From the NCBI GenBank assembly GCA_020629005.1, contig JAHDEE010000004.1, positions 19,346-83,345 on the forward strand: 64,000 nt of DNA, given 5' to 3'. Position numbers and translations under genes: made by a program. This document shows, piece after piece, positions 17,451 to 26,651 of the stretch. The DNA is from Chitinophagales bacterium. Lineage in GTDB: Bacteria; Bacteroidota; Bacteroidia; Chitinophagales; UBA2359. The notes beneath the pieces are model-generated. The model had not been told where the DNA came from. It did not search any database and saw only the letters and a list, made by a program, of their open reading frames with translations. Positions within the stretch are counted from its first letter, which is position 1, and each line of letters opens with the position of its first letter.

Positions 17451-18071
17451 TTAATCGTCTGGATTTTGGATTTTAAACACCAAAGCTGCCAGAGCACCTC
17501 CAATAAATGGACCGACCAGATAAATCCAGATTGGAGCCATATTACCGGCAATCAAGTTTGGACCGATCCCTACTGCTGGATTAAATGCCCCTCCGGAAAT
17601 TCCACCTCCGGCAAATGCGGCAGCTGTAACTGTCAATCCGATAGCAGCACCGTAAAATGAATTACCTTCATTGGCCTTCGCAGTGGCGGCGTTAAGTACT
17701 ACAAGTGCCAAGGCGAAAGTAAAGAGAATCTCCACTACCACGGCTTTTACATCACCTACATTTGCGCCGGGACTAACCAGTAAGTTTTCCCCCATTAGCC
17801 AGCCTCCTACTGCTGCAGCAACCACCGCTCCAGCAACCTGGCAAGCCATATAGATTAGTGCCTCGGGAGCTGGAATAAGCCCTCTGATCATAATGGCCAG
17901 GGTTACAGCAGGATTATAATGTGCGCCTGAAACGCTTCCTCCCATGTATACCATTACCATCAGGGCCAAACCAATGGCTATCGGAGCCATTGCTACTTTG
18001 CCGAGCACAGTAAGGGTAATTACCAGCACAAGGAAAAAAGTGCCGATAAACTCCGTCAAATACTTTCCCAT
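17451..18071 (-). CDS. MIP family aquaporin / glycerol channel
   Basis: A 206-residue channel with six predicted membrane helices and the two half-helix NPA motifs: A-H-Y-N-P-A-V-T near residue 53 and G-A-F-N-P-A-V-G near 163. The second NPA is followed by G-I-G-P rather than the common A-R-S/D arginine of the selectivity filter. The filter arginine position is therefore altered, and the solute cannot be assigned to water rather than small polyols or other uncharged solutes. Length is close to AqpZ-type proteins, though short. It is transcribed away from trmD; the intergenic region has a palindrome-covered promoter. Confidence 0.92.
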   Translation of the reverse strand: MGKYLTEFIGTFFLVLVITLTVLGKVAMAPIAIGLALMVMVYMGGSVSGAHYNPAVTLAIMIRGLIPAPEALIYMACQVAGAVVAAAVGGWLMGENLLVSPGANVGDVKAVVVEILFTFALALVVLNAATAKANEGNSFYGAAIGLTVTAAAFAGGGISGGAFNPAVGIGPNLIAGNMAPIWIYLVGPFIGGALAALVFKIQNPDD

Positions 18072-18177
18072 AAGATTGATTTTTAATTGAATGAACTATT
18101 GAATAGAAATGATTGACAATCAACCACTTACAGTAAGCGTTGTTTCGCAAGCCAGTCAAACATTTACGCCACTTACA

Positions 18178-18217
18178 ATTGGTAAGATACAAAAGTTCAC
18201 ATACTTTTGTGAACTTT
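18178..18217 (+). promoter_or_regulatory. Candidate promoter with palindromic operator between aquaporin and trmD
   Basis: ATTG at 18178-18181 and TACTTTTG at 18202-18209 are 20 nt apart and match the Bacteroidota -33/-7 pattern. The -7 box overlaps a perfect inverted repeat, AAAGTTCACA (18192-18201) - TACTTT - TGTGAACTTT (18208-18217). A dimeric repressor bound there would cover the -7 box. The promoter points to trmD, 130 nt before its ATG; the palindrome could also affect the divergent aquaporin gene. The DNA-binding protein is not known. Confidence 0.55.
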
Positions 18218-18341
18218 GCCTGCACCTGTACACTAATTATCGTACCAAGCAGGTAGAAAATTCTGTTTTTGTGGGCAATTAGTGTGCTTGTTATCTGATA
18301 TAACTGTGCTGGCACCGCAAGAAACCGAAGGCTGAGAAACT

Positions 18342-19043
18342 ATGAGGATTGACATCATAACTACCGTACCGGAACTTTTGGCAAGCCCATTAAGCCATTC
18401 AATCCTGCAGAGAGCGCAGGATCGTGGCCTCTTAAGCGTACACATTGTTAATTTGCGAGACTATGCCACCAATAAGCAAAAGCAGGTAGACGACTATCAA
18501 TATGGCGGAGGGGCAGGGATGGTGTTGATGGTGGAGCCTTTTGACAAATGTATTAAGGACCTGCGCTCGCGAAACTCCTACGAAGAAATCATTTATATGA
18601 GTCCTGACGGTGAATTGCTAAATCAATCCTTGGCCAATTCCTTGTCTTTATCTGGAAATCTGATGATCCTTTGTGGACACTATAAGGGCATCGATGAACG
18701 TATAAGAGAGCACTTCGTGACAAGGGAAATATCAATTGGCGACTATGTCATATCTGGTGGAGAATTGGCTGCAGCAGTGCTGGTTGACGCAATTGGAAGG
18801 CTAATACCTGGTGTGCTAAACGACGAAACTTCTGCCTTGTCGGATTCGTTTCAGGATAATCTGATTGCTCCTCCAGTGTATACACGTCCTTCAGAATATA
18901 ACGGTTGGGAAGTACCGGAAATACTGCTTTCTGGACATCAAGCGAAAATTGAAGAATGGCGTTTGGAGCAGTCGTACGAGCGAACAAAATCGCGCAGACC
19001 CCAATTGTTTGATGATTCTGAAGAGAACAAGGATGCTGGCTAA
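18342..19043 (+). CDS. trmD: tRNA (guanine37-N1)-methyltransferase
   Basis: SPOUT-class enzyme that methylates G37 next to the anticodon with S-adenosylmethionine, preventing frameshifting. The 233-residue protein shows the family blocks: D-I-I-T-T-V-P at the N-terminus, [12 protein letters not shown] near residues 50-61, G-H-Y-K-G-I-D-E-R near 112-120, and the trefoil-knot motif [11 protein letters not shown] near 131-141. The C-terminal helical domain has R-P-S-E-Y-N-G and [13 protein letters not shown]. Length is typical. It is not linked here to rpsP/rimM/rplS, unlike many bacteria. Its 3' end overlaps the convergent NlpC/P60 gene by 4 bp. Confidence 0.97.
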   Translation: MRIDIITTVPELLASPLSHSILQRAQDRGLLSVHIVNLRDYATNKQKQVDDYQYGGGAGMVLMVEPFDKCIKDLRSRNSYEEIIYMSPDGELLNQSLANSLSLSGNLMILCGHYKGIDERIREHFVTREISIGDYVISGGELAAAVLVDAIGRLIPGVLNDETSALSDSFQDNLIAPPVYTRPSEYNGWEVPEILLSGHQAKIEEWRLEQSYERTKSRRPQLFDDSEENKDAG

Positions 19044-19801
19044 GCTAATGTGCTCATCCGACGAATCGAATGAAGTTGATGGGTATATTCCCCATTTTCG
19101 TTCAAAATACCTTGATCATCGACTCGATTGATCTTTACGCTGCCACTTGCATGAATCACTTCCTGGCAACCTAAAAGCAGACCGACGTGGCTGACCTGTT
19201 GCTTTCCTTCAGTGAAAAAAGCCAGGTCACCGGGGGTTACTTCCTTCAGTGAGCTAACAGTGTTGCCCTGCCCTGATTGCTGTGAGGAGTCTCTCATTAG
19301 CTGAATACCCTGCGTTCGATAAAGCAATTGGGTAAACCCGGAACAATCTAAGCCAGCAGCTGTGCGTCCACCCCAAAGGTAAGGAACATCGAGAAAGCTG
19401 TAGGATAGCTGGCAAATACTGGCATTTGCATTTTTGCTTGGCACAAAATTTCCATCGAATTGAACGTTTGCCAATTCAAATGGTTCCGCCGGTAATAGTG
19501 TGCCGAATGGAATCCTGTGGAATCCACCTTTATAAAACAGTTTAGTATTGAATTTGGTCACAACAACCTTTGAAGCCGCCAACCAATCAAAGTATTGTTG
19601 ATCGCTCAAGAAGGTTGCCTGGGAACGCTGCATCCAGCCCTGATAACTGTCACTGGTAAGACGAATCTGTATCCAATCAGCTTCGCTCTCATCAATGATG
19701 GTAAAAGTCTCTCCAAACAGGATTTGGTTTACCATTTCAGAACGGTGAGCGGCAGTAGCTCTCATTGGCGCCTGAGCAAGCAGGCAGGTCCCATATTTCA
19801 T
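19040..19801 (-). CDS. NlpC/P60 (C40) family cysteine peptidase with SH3-like domain
   Basis: A 253-residue protein. Residues about 1-125 form SH3-like cell-wall-binding segments (the [10 protein letters not shown] block near 29-38, W-I-Q-I-R-L and Y-Q-G-W-M). The NlpC/P60 domain follows with catalytic Cys153 in G-L-D-C-S-G-F, His205 in V-S-H-V-G-L-L and a third polar residue His217 in I-H-A-S-G. Such enzymes cleave the D-Glu-(DAP) bond in peptidoglycan stem peptides. No signal peptide is visible in the annotated N-terminus, which is common for Bacteroidota members that act on turnover peptides in the cytoplasm. It is transcribed opposite to trmD. Confidence 0.92.
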   Translation of the reverse strand: MKYGTCLLAQAPMRATAAHRSEMVNQILFGETFTIIDESEADWIQIRLTSDSYQGWMQRSQATFLSDQQYFDWLAASKVVVTKFNTKLFYKGGFHRIPFGTLLPAEPFELANVQFDGNFVPSKNANASICQLSYSFLDVPYLWGGRTAAGLDCSGFTQLLYRTQGIQLMRDSSQQSGQGNTVSSLKEVTPGDLAFFTEGKQQVSHVGLLLGCQEVIHASGSVKINRVDDQGILNENGEYTHQLHSIRRMSTLA

Positions 19802-19834
19802 CTTGGCAGGATTGCGGTTTGCGTATAAAGCAGA

Positions 19835-19865
19835 AAGGGACCAGCAAAATAGATGCTGGTCCCTT
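19835..19865 (-). terminator. Strong hairpin between the coiled-coil gene and the NlpC/P60 gene
   Basis: A perfect 12-bp stem AAGGGACCAGCA / TGCTGGTCCCTT with a 7-nt loop, 28 bp after the stop of the coiled-coil gene. Neither side has a good T-run, so it may be a weak terminator, an RNA-processing site or a 3' stabiliser. Confidence 0.5.
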
Positions 19866-19893
19866 CTTAAGCAAAATTTTGATCTATAAATTT

Positions 19894-20442
19894 CTAAGCA
19901 CTATGCTCTTTTACCTTCTTCTGAAGGTTGTAGGTGCTCATATTTAGATAATCAATCTTCTTCTTCAAGGTGTCGTTCATTTTCTTGAAAGACTCCATTT
20001 CGCGAGTGCGTATCTTGTCAAACTTTCTCAGCTTCTCCACCTCTTCTTGCACGGCCATCAGTTCTGCTTCGGCTTTTTCTCTTCCAGCGGCTTCTGAGTT
20101 GAAATCTGATACTGAGCGTTGCAGATCACGCTGCTCAAGTTCCAATTGGCCAACTTTGGATTTGAAATCCTTTGCTTCCGTAGACTTTTGCTTTAGATCA
20201 CTTTTCAAATCCTTGTTTTCCTTGGAAGTTCTCTCAAGATTCTTGCTAAGCGACTTTACCTCGGCCTCAGCTTTGCCTTTTGCGGATAACAATTCTTTAT
20301 TGGAATCTCTGAAAGAGTTAATCTCGGAGTTTACTTGCTCATATGCACCATTGGCCGCATCAAGTTTATTCCTGTACATGAGCCAGGTAGCGATGAAGCC
20401 AAGAATTGCTCCGGAGCACATGCCTAAAAAGAGTTGTGTCAT
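19894..20442 (-). CDS. Membrane-anchored coiled-coil protein
   Basis: A 182-residue protein with one N-terminal membrane helix (about residues 3-22, F-L-G-M-C-S-G-A-I-L-G-F-I). The rest is a nearly continuous heptad-rich coiled coil to the C-terminus, dominated by Lys, Glu, Ser and Leu (L-S-K-N-L-E-R-T-S-K-E-N near 66-77). The topology resembles small envelope scaffolds or RmuC/YhcB-like anchors, but no specific family is recognised. Lack of a cleavage site suggests it stays in the inner membrane with the coil in the cytoplasm or periplasm. Monocistronic, with a hairpin downstream. Confidence 0.8.
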   Translation of the reverse strand: MTQLFLGMCSGAILGFIATWLMYRNKLDAANGAYEQVNSEINSFRDSNKELLSAKGKAEAEVKSLSKNLERTSKENKDLKSDLKQKSTEAKDFKSKVGQLELEQRDLQRSVSDFNSEAAGREKAEAELMAVQEEVEKLRKFDKIRTREMESFKKMNDTLKKKIDYLNMSTYNLQKKVKEHSA

Positions 20443-20543
20443 AATTTAGCGACTATTTTATTGCAAAAGTTATGTAGATTCTAAATGCGTCCGCGAATAT
20501 ACTGAATCTCCTTCAATAAAGTGTTGAGCTGGCCCTCAAAAGC

Positions 20544-21914
20544 CTACTTAGTGTAAATCCAGGCCCTTGCAAAACCCTGTCTTTTGAGATTTTCGGCAGT
20601 TCTTTCTGCAACTGTTCGATCTCGCCCAACGTAAACAGCGGCCTTGTACATACCGCGTTCATCTTCATAAATTCGGGCATCTCGCAGTGCGGCGCGATTC
20701 TTTTTAAGAAAAGCCTGTGCGTTCTTTTGTTGTCCATATACATTAAGTACCACATAATGGCCTCCATCTGAAAGACGGTTTACGCTTCCAGGGCTGTGGC
20801 TGCCTGCATGAGTCGCAGCTGAACTTCCAGCGGCTTTAACAGAGCTAGCTGCATTACTAATTGCCTCTTTTCCGCTACCAAGACCGCTTTTCACTTTATC
20901 AGCGGCAGATTCCGCTAATTCTCCTGCTGCCGTACCTCCTGACTTGATTGCATTCCCCACACCTCTTGCTGCATCCGAAACTACTCCATCTTCTCCTACA
21001 ACTGCATCAACCGTAGAACCCACTGCATTGCGGCTAGCATCTACTACTGACTCCGAAACATCGCGAACACTTCCCAAAGTAGCACTGCCGGCGTCTCGTG
21101 TAGCATTCGTAACGCCTTCGAGACTGTTTGCCCAATCAGCATCAGCACCAGTGTCATTGAAGTTATTCCAGAGTTGATAAGCCAGACTACAACCCAAAAT
21201 CAGGGCCAAAATCGGCAACACCCAGAGTAGCTTGCCCATGATACCTCTCTTTGGTTTTTCCTCAGGATACTGCGGCACAATTGCAGGTTCGTGCATATCT
21301 GTTCCTTCTTCAGCCTGAATCTTCTTTGCATTGTCAGCAAGTACATCTGCAATAGTCTTTTTAGGCGTAGGCTCAGGATTAGATTCACGATTGCTTATTG
21401 AATTATGTGAGCCGTTGATATGTGATGCAGGTGGCGGCGCTCCTGCCGTTTCAACAGCAGGCTCAGGCATGGTATCAGAAGCGGCAAGTGTGGCAGCTTC
21501 GGTATCAGTGGCGACAGGCTTGAGACCAAAAGCATCTTTACTGAAGTTACTGTTGGCATCGGCTTTAAACGTGATGGCGCCATTTGAGTCGGCAGAGAAA
21601 ATGCCGATTTTATCCAGATTCAGTGGATTGCCACTTCGTAGTGTATTTTCGCATTGCGCAACAAACCTTTTAATATGTTCCCTTCCGGATTCCTGCGAAA
21701 TTTGCTCAGCCTTAGCAATGTGGCTTGCTAGCAGGTTGTCATTGATTTTTAGCGCTTGATTGAAATACACTTCTTTCCTGGGAGGTTCCACCTGATTTTG
21801 TTCACGATTGATCTTGGCTGGGGAATAGCGCGTACTGAAAGCCCCAAAATCAGGAACGATCACAACACTATAATCGTAAAGTAGTGTGCGGATGTGTTTT
21901 GCAATATCTACCAT
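20544..21914 (-). CDS. HU-CCDC81-like and SPOR domain protein
   Basis: A 456-residue protein in four parts. Residues 1-135 are two HU/CCDC81-type alpha-beta modules (V-V-I-V-P-D-F-G-A-F near 17-26; L-D-K-I-G-I-F near 100-106). An acidic/Pro-rich linker is followed by one membrane helix (about 227-249). A long Ala/Gly/Ser/Val/Asp linker (about 265-375) has repeated amphipathic units such as D-A-S-R-N-A-V-G-S-T-V. The C-terminal SPOR domain (about 380-456) has G-G-H-Y-V-V-L-N-V-Y-G and a final A-W-I-Y. SPOR domains bind denuded septal peptidoglycan, so a division or envelope role is likely. The ATG at 21914 (MVDIAKHI) leaves a 10-bp gap to the upstream gene; the frame is open 32 codons further. 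Confidence 0.9.
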   Translation of the reverse strand: MVDIAKHIRTLLYDYSVVIVPDFGAFSTRYSPAKINREQNQVEPPRKEVYFNQALKINDNLLASHIAKAEQISQESGREHIKRFVAQCENTLRSGNPLNLDKIGIFSADSNGAITFKADANSNFSKDAFGLKPVATDTEAATLAASDTMPEPAVETAGAPPPASHINGSHNSISNRESNPEPTPKKTIADVLADNAKKIQAEEGTDMHEPAIVPQYPEEKPKRGIMGKLLWVLPILALILGCSLAYQLWNNFNDTGADADWANSLEGVTNATRDAGSATLGSVRDVSESVVDASRNAVGSTVDAVVGEDGVVSDAARGVGNAIKSGGTAAGELAESAADKVKSGLGSGKEAISNAASSVKAAGSSAATHAGSHSPGSVNRLSDGGHYVVLNVYGQQKNAQAFLKKNRAALRDARIYEDERGMYKAAVYVGRDRTVAERTAENLKRQGFARAWIYTK

Positions 21915-21924
21915 AGTTCTTTGC

Positions 21925-23532
21925 TTAAAAGATGAGTTTAAAGCCTCCCAAGGCTGTAATTCCATAGGTGGGGTAGCTGTAAAACCTCTGCTGCTTTGCA
22001 CTTGTGACATTATTTAGGTCCAAAAACAGAGAGGCATTCTCACTGATAAAATAATTTAAATTGAAGTTCAGATCAAAAATAGTTTTCAGATCTATTGCTG
22101 TTCGGTCAATTGCTCGTGCTTTACGACCAGCATACACAAACAGTTCACCTCCTGCGGCAACTTTTTCGTTGATTCTATAATCCAGACCTGCGTTGAACTT
22201 GAACCTTGGCAGGTGCCAGGCATACTCATGCGTTTCCGGTTTGTATATAAGATAATTTGTCCCAATCCAGAGTCTGTCAAATTTGTTGAGGCTGTACCCC
22301 AATTCAGCTTGTATGTCGTAGTGTTTTAGCTTCTCTTCATAAACAACAACAAACCGCTCCTGCTTGATTGTATCATTGATGTACAATGGCTGATAATGGG
22401 TGAAGTTCTGCGCTGCCTGCAATTGAAACTCAATGCGATCTCCAGCAAATCCCTTTACTCCGACAAATCTTTTCTCCTTTCTTGAATTCTTGAAGTTTAG
22501 AAAAACGCTCACAAATGGATTTTCGCGGGCGAATTTGGTGTAATTGTTCTTTACTCCCTCCATCTGCCAACCAGCATAAGCAATCAGGGTTTGTTCGTTA
22601 AGGAATGCTTCTCCTAAAAGATGAGGGAAAGGATATACTTGAGTACTGTCAATGATTACACTCATTCCGGCAACCAGCCTGCCCCCTTTGCCCTGTATTG
22701 TTGCTTTGGGGGTCAGTTGAACCAGAAGATTATCCCTATTACTAGTATCGGTATAAGCGGTATAATCAAAAAGGAAATCAGCACCTAATTGAAACCGGTC
22801 TTTGCCTTTGTTGACTTTTGCCTTTACTATGAAATTATGCTCGTCATTGATCGTTTGATTCCATGTATACTCATAGTTGACACCCGCCTGATAAATCAGA
22901 TCCGAGATATTCTCCTCTGTGTTCCGATAAAGTAAGCCAAAGTCCAATGTGTTGATAGCCTGCTTTGCATTCTCAACCTCTACGCTGTCGGGGGTTCCAT
23001 ATAACCAATAATTCCCTCGCTGAAAACCCACATGTGCTCCAATTTCACTAGTCTCGCCAAAGTAGCTTCCAAAGACTTTCCCACCAGTGCGTAGGAAATC
23101 AAAATCGTTCTTAGGATGCGCTGACAAATGATGGACGTGAAGCCCCATATTGTAATCGTTGGATCTACCTGTAGCCAGACTCAAATCTCCTATTGTTGTC
23201 CATCGGTTGCCCAGACCCAGCTTCAACCAGGCATGCCTGAGTTGCTCCCTTTTGGTTGCACGAATGGCTAAGGGCTTAGGACTTATTGGCTCATAATCCA
23301 TCGTTATCAAGCGCTCAGGCACTGAGTAGTCGTTAAACAAGGGCCGTTGGGCTCCATCTTTATCCATCGGTGAATCCGGATTCACCTCTATTCTGTGTGA
23401 TGTTGCAAGCTCAGGTCTAAACTTTGTCTGGATAAAAACGGTGTCAGTCGGTAAATCAGACTGTGCAAACACACCTGTAACCACTAGAGTGATCCAGCTG
23501 CAAATAACAAGATGTTTATATATGATTCTCAT
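21925..23532 (-). CDS. Outer-membrane beta-barrel protein
   Basis: A 535-residue protein with a signal peptide (about residues 7-23, ending VFAQ) and a periplasmic N-terminal segment of about 80 residues. A run of amphipathic antiparallel strands follows and ends in an aromatic final strand (G-G-F-K-L-I-F), as expected for an outer-membrane barrel. It resembles the barrel part of TonB-dependent receptors but has no plug domain, so it is probably not a gated transporter of that type. Its ATG overlaps the stop of the TPR gene by 1 bp (TAATG), and the HU-SPOR gene follows after 10 bp. The three genes form a translationally coupled envelope operon. Confidence 0.85.
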   Translation of the reverse strand: MRIIYKHLVICSWITLVVTGVFAQSDLPTDTVFIQTKFRPELATSHRIEVNPDSPMDKDGAQRPLFNDYSVPERLITMDYEPISPKPLAIRATKREQLRHAWLKLGLGNRWTTIGDLSLATGRSNDYNMGLHVHHLSAHPKNDFDFLRTGGKVFGSYFGETSEIGAHVGFQRGNYWLYGTPDSVEVENAKQAINTLDFGLLYRNTEENISDLIYQAGVNYEYTWNQTINDEHNFIVKAKVNKGKDRFQLGADFLFDYTAYTDTSNRDNLLVQLTPKATIQGKGGRLVAGMSVIIDSTQVYPFPHLLGEAFLNEQTLIAYAGWQMEGVKNNYTKFARENPFVSVFLNFKNSRKEKRFVGVKGFAGDRIEFQLQAAQNFTHYQPLYINDTIKQERFVVVYEEKLKHYDIQAELGYSLNKFDRLWIGTNYLIYKPETHEYAWHLPRFKFNAGLDYRINEKVAAGGELFVYAGRKARAIDRTAIDLKTIFDLNFNLNYFISENASLFLDLNNVTSAKQQRFYSYPTYGITALGGFKLIF

Positions 23533-26500
23533 TATGGCCCCTCAATTTCTTCGGTTTCCAGATATTCTGAAGGCTTATCTGTTCCGATAGTTTGCAATTT
23601 ACTTTTGGATTTCTCTTTTGCTTTTACCTGTTCCAGCTTTTGATTGACATCACGCAGAATTGCTTGATCCGAACCCTTATAGCCATTCTTTATGCTTAGC
23701 AATGTTTGTTTAGCCTGATACAATTCTCCTTTATGCTCATAATAGTCAGCCAACAGGATGTAACTTCGGACGAACCAGTTTTCGTTTCCCGGTGCCTCAT
23801 TAATAACTTTGTATGCATATTCCTTGCATTGTTCCCATCGATTTTGGCGCTTGTAAATATCTGCCAGCAAATAGCGAGATTCCGCACCCATATCATTAGT
23901 AGTCAGAGGTACCACTTTCCCTAAATATTCGGCTGCTTTGGATATGCTGCCGCGATCATAATGTGAGCGACCTGCATAAAAGTTAGCTTCGATAATGTCT
24001 TTTTCAGTCACGTCTTTTCGAGAAAGAATAGCACCGGTGTACTTATCTACTTCAGATGTTTTTTTGAGCTTGAATGCCGTTCGCATCAGCCCACGCAAAG
24101 CCTCTAAGGAATAAGTTCTTTTCAAGGCATTTCGTTCCAGCTTCTCGTAGTACTCATATGCTTTTGTATAATCCTTTCTCTGATAGTAAGCAATCCGTGC
24201 GGCCTTTTCCAGCGCCCTTTCCATGAACAAATCATTTCCATTCCTGATCACCGCATCATAATCTTTTATTGCATCGTTGTAACCGGCACTCTCGTATAGA
24301 CATTCTCCTCTATAGAAATGGGCATATACGATATATGCGCCATTCGGAAAGTCCTTCAAATACCGATTGAGTGAGTTGATCGTTCCTGTGCAGTCTCCCT
24401 TATCGTAGTAAGATTCTGCAGCCTGAAATGCAACAGCGTCCGCTTGGGAGCTGCTAACGTCTATTCCAAGCGACTTCATCTTCTTTCTAAATCCTTCGGA
24501 ATCTCCCGAGGCTATGTAGACGTCCTGAAGCCCAGACAAAGCAGCCTGGGACTCAGCTGATTTGGGATACTTTCTCAAAACCTCTTCATAATACCTGATG
24601 GCCTGACTATTCTTATTTGTATTATAATTGATCAAGCCAAGATTGATCAGTGCCTGAGCCCGCTTGTCAGAATCAGGATAGGTATCAACCAGTCTTTGAA
24701 AAGTCGAAATTGCATCAGCGTAACTGCGGCTATTCAAGTGCGTTTGACCAATCTGAAATACGGCATCATCACGATATGATGACTCCGAATAACTCCGTTC
24801 CACCTCATTCATTAAACGAACCTTTTCAGCCGGATTCCTTTGCAGACCAGCTATAAGTCCCTTTTGATAGGTTGCATAATCAGCTCCCTCCCCTCTCTGG
24901 TCCAGGACTTGCTGATAGATTCCGGAAGCCTGACTATAATCTCCTGAAACAAAATAGCAATCCCCTCCTCGAAGCATCGCATCGACAGCAACTTGCTTGC
25001 TTAATTTGCCGCTCTTTCCGCTTAGGCCGTTAACTGCACTCCTAAAGTGTTCACCGGCAGATGCATATTTCTTCTGATTCAAATAAGCGTAGCCGATCGT
25101 GTAGTCAGCCATCGCTGGGGAAACCTTTTCAGAAAGAGAACGTCCCCCGCTTTGAAACTCCTTCATTGTAGAGATCGCACGCTTGTATTTGTCCTGTCGA
25201 AAGTAAATATCTCCTTTCCAAAATCGAGCAAGTGAAGCGAGCTCACTACTGTGAGAATTTTGGATCGCCTTGTCAAACATCGGCAAGGCCTCCTCATACT
25301 TTCCATTACTGTACAATTCAATCCCATTGTAACAAGCCATCTTTTGATAAGTCTGCGTCATTCGGCTCGAACGATTTGGGATACTTTCAATGATCTCCAT
25401 TGCCTCAGAATAATTGGAGTAGTTTTCTAACACTTCGCCAAGAAGGTCTTTGGCCTGCAAATTCCGACCTGAAGCCGGATACAAAGCGATAAAAGTTCTG
25501 AGGGCCTCCACTGCCTCACTATCAAATCCCATTTCATAAGACAGCTTTGCATGGTTAAATGCTGAAGTCTCTTTGATGATGGGGTCAAAATTCATTTTAG
25601 ATGCGGATGAAAATGCATGACGGGCTTCGGCCTTTTCTCCAGTCTTGAGATAACAAGCAGCAAGATGATATTGTGCGTTTTGTCCTAAAGTATCTTCAAG
25701 GGTATTTAGATCCTTGAAGTTCCGGATAGCATCTCCATACTGTCCAAACTTATATTGCGTATAAGCAAGTTGGTACAAATCTTCTTTCCGCACCTTTGAA
25801 GAGTTGTCAACATAGTACTTGAGATACGGAAGCGCCTTTTCAAACTGCTTCTGATTGTAATATGTCTGACCCAGGATGTTATTGATCTCCTTGCGGAATT
25901 TCAGCCCGTTCCGCTTTAGCACTGGCTCGGCATAGTTGGCTAATTCATCGTTTCTACCCCATGTGTACAGGATCTGGATAATGTAATACGGAACTGTCTT
26001 TGAATACAGCTTATCGTTTTCAATTTGGCGAAAACTATCCATAGCCTTTTCATAGTCATCTTTCTCAAAGGCGATATACCCTACATAATAGTTTGCTGCA
26101 GCTCGGTAATCATTGGGAAAGTTCGCAATCTGCTCAAATAAAGGCTGAGCCTGATCAAACTTTTTGAATATAAAATAGCTATAAGCTTGCCTAAAGTAGA
26201 AGTCCTGAAGATACTCCGGACCCAGATAACTTACATCCACCTTCTCGTAGTACTGTATTGCGTTTTTGTACTTTTTATTCTCATAGTAATGTTGTGCAAT
26301 CTGAAAATTGCATTCTGCTGCTAGCCTGCCTCTACCGGGATATTGATTTATGATCTGAATAAACCCCAAAACGGCATCCGGATTTCCAAGATGCTTTGCA
26401 GACATCGCCCCTAAATACATCGCGGTCTCCCGGCGCAAAGTCCAATCCTCCCCATGATCGTACTCTGTTTCACTCAAGAAGGTGCGAAACTCTTTTTTAG

Positions 26501-26651
26501 CTAGCGTATAGTTTCCTCTCTGATACCAATCAATAGCGCTCTTATATCTATGATCTGGATCAGTGTAAATCATGTTTTCCTGTGCCTGCAAAATGGGCGA
26601 CGCGAAAAGCAGAGAAATGGAGATTAAGATAAGTAGTATCCTGAATCGCAT
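23532..26651 (-). CDS. Large exported tetratricopeptide-repeat protein
   Basis: A 1,039-residue protein with a signal peptide (about residues 4-23, ending LQAQ) and more than twenty TPR units spread over the whole length. Typical signatures are A-x-x-x-F-x-x-x-x-x-x-Y-P, for example A-I-S-T-F-Q-R-L-V-D-T-Y-P-D-S and A-I-R-Y-Y-E-E-V-L-R-K-Y-P-K-S near 665-700. The repeats resemble those of BamD/YbgF-like periplasmic scaffolds. It is the first gene of the operon with an outer-membrane barrel and an HU-SPOR peptidoglycan-binding protein, so a role in linking the outer membrane to the cell wall or in an outer-membrane assembly complex is plausible (inference). The C-terminus is Lys/Glu-rich and not part of a TPR. 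Confidence 0.9.
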   Translation of the reverse strand: MRFRILLILISISLLFASPILQAQENMIYTDPDHRYKSAIDWYQRGNYTLAKKEFRTFLSETEYDHGEDWTLRRETAMYLGAMSAKHLGNPDAVLGFIQIINQYPGRGRLAAECNFQIAQHYYENKKYKNAIQYYEKVDVSYLGPEYLQDFYFRQAYSYFIFKKFDQAQPLFEQIANFPNDYRAAANYYVGYIAFEKDDYEKAMDSFRQIENDKLYSKTVPYYIIQILYTWGRNDELANYAEPVLKRNGLKFRKEINNILGQTYYNQKQFEKALPYLKYYVDNSSKVRKEDLYQLAYTQYKFGQYGDAIRNFKDLNTLEDTLGQNAQYHLAACYLKTGEKAEARHAFSSASKMNFDPIIKETSAFNHAKLSYEMGFDSEAVEALRTFIALYPASGRNLQAKDLLGEVLENYSNYSEAMEIIESIPNRSSRMTQTYQKMACYNGIELYSNGKYEEALPMFDKAIQNSHSSELASLARFWKGDIYFRQDKYKRAISTMKEFQSGGRSLSEKVSPAMADYTIGYAYLNQKKYASAGEHFRSAVNGLSGKSGKLSKQVAVDAMLRGGDCYFVSGDYSQASGIYQQVLDQRGEGADYATYQKGLIAGLQRNPAEKVRLMNEVERSYSESSYRDDAVFQIGQTHLNSRSYADAISTFQRLVDTYPDSDKRAQALINLGLINYNTNKNSQAIRYYEEVLRKYPKSAESQAALSGLQDVYIASGDSEGFRKKMKSLGIDVSSSQADAVAFQAAESYYDKGDCTGTINSLNRYLKDFPNGAYIVYAHFYRGECLYESAGYNDAIKDYDAVIRNGNDLFMERALEKAARIAYYQRKDYTKAYEYYEKLERNALKRTYSLEALRGLMRTAFKLKKTSEVDKYTGAILSRKDVTEKDIIEANFYAGRSHYDRGSISKAAEYLGKVVPLTTNDMGAESRYLLADIYKRQNRWEQCKEYAYKVINEAPGNENWFVRSYILLADYYEHKGELYQAKQTLLSIKNGYKGSDQAILRDVNQKLEQVKAKEKSKSKLQTIGTDKPSEYLETEEIEGP

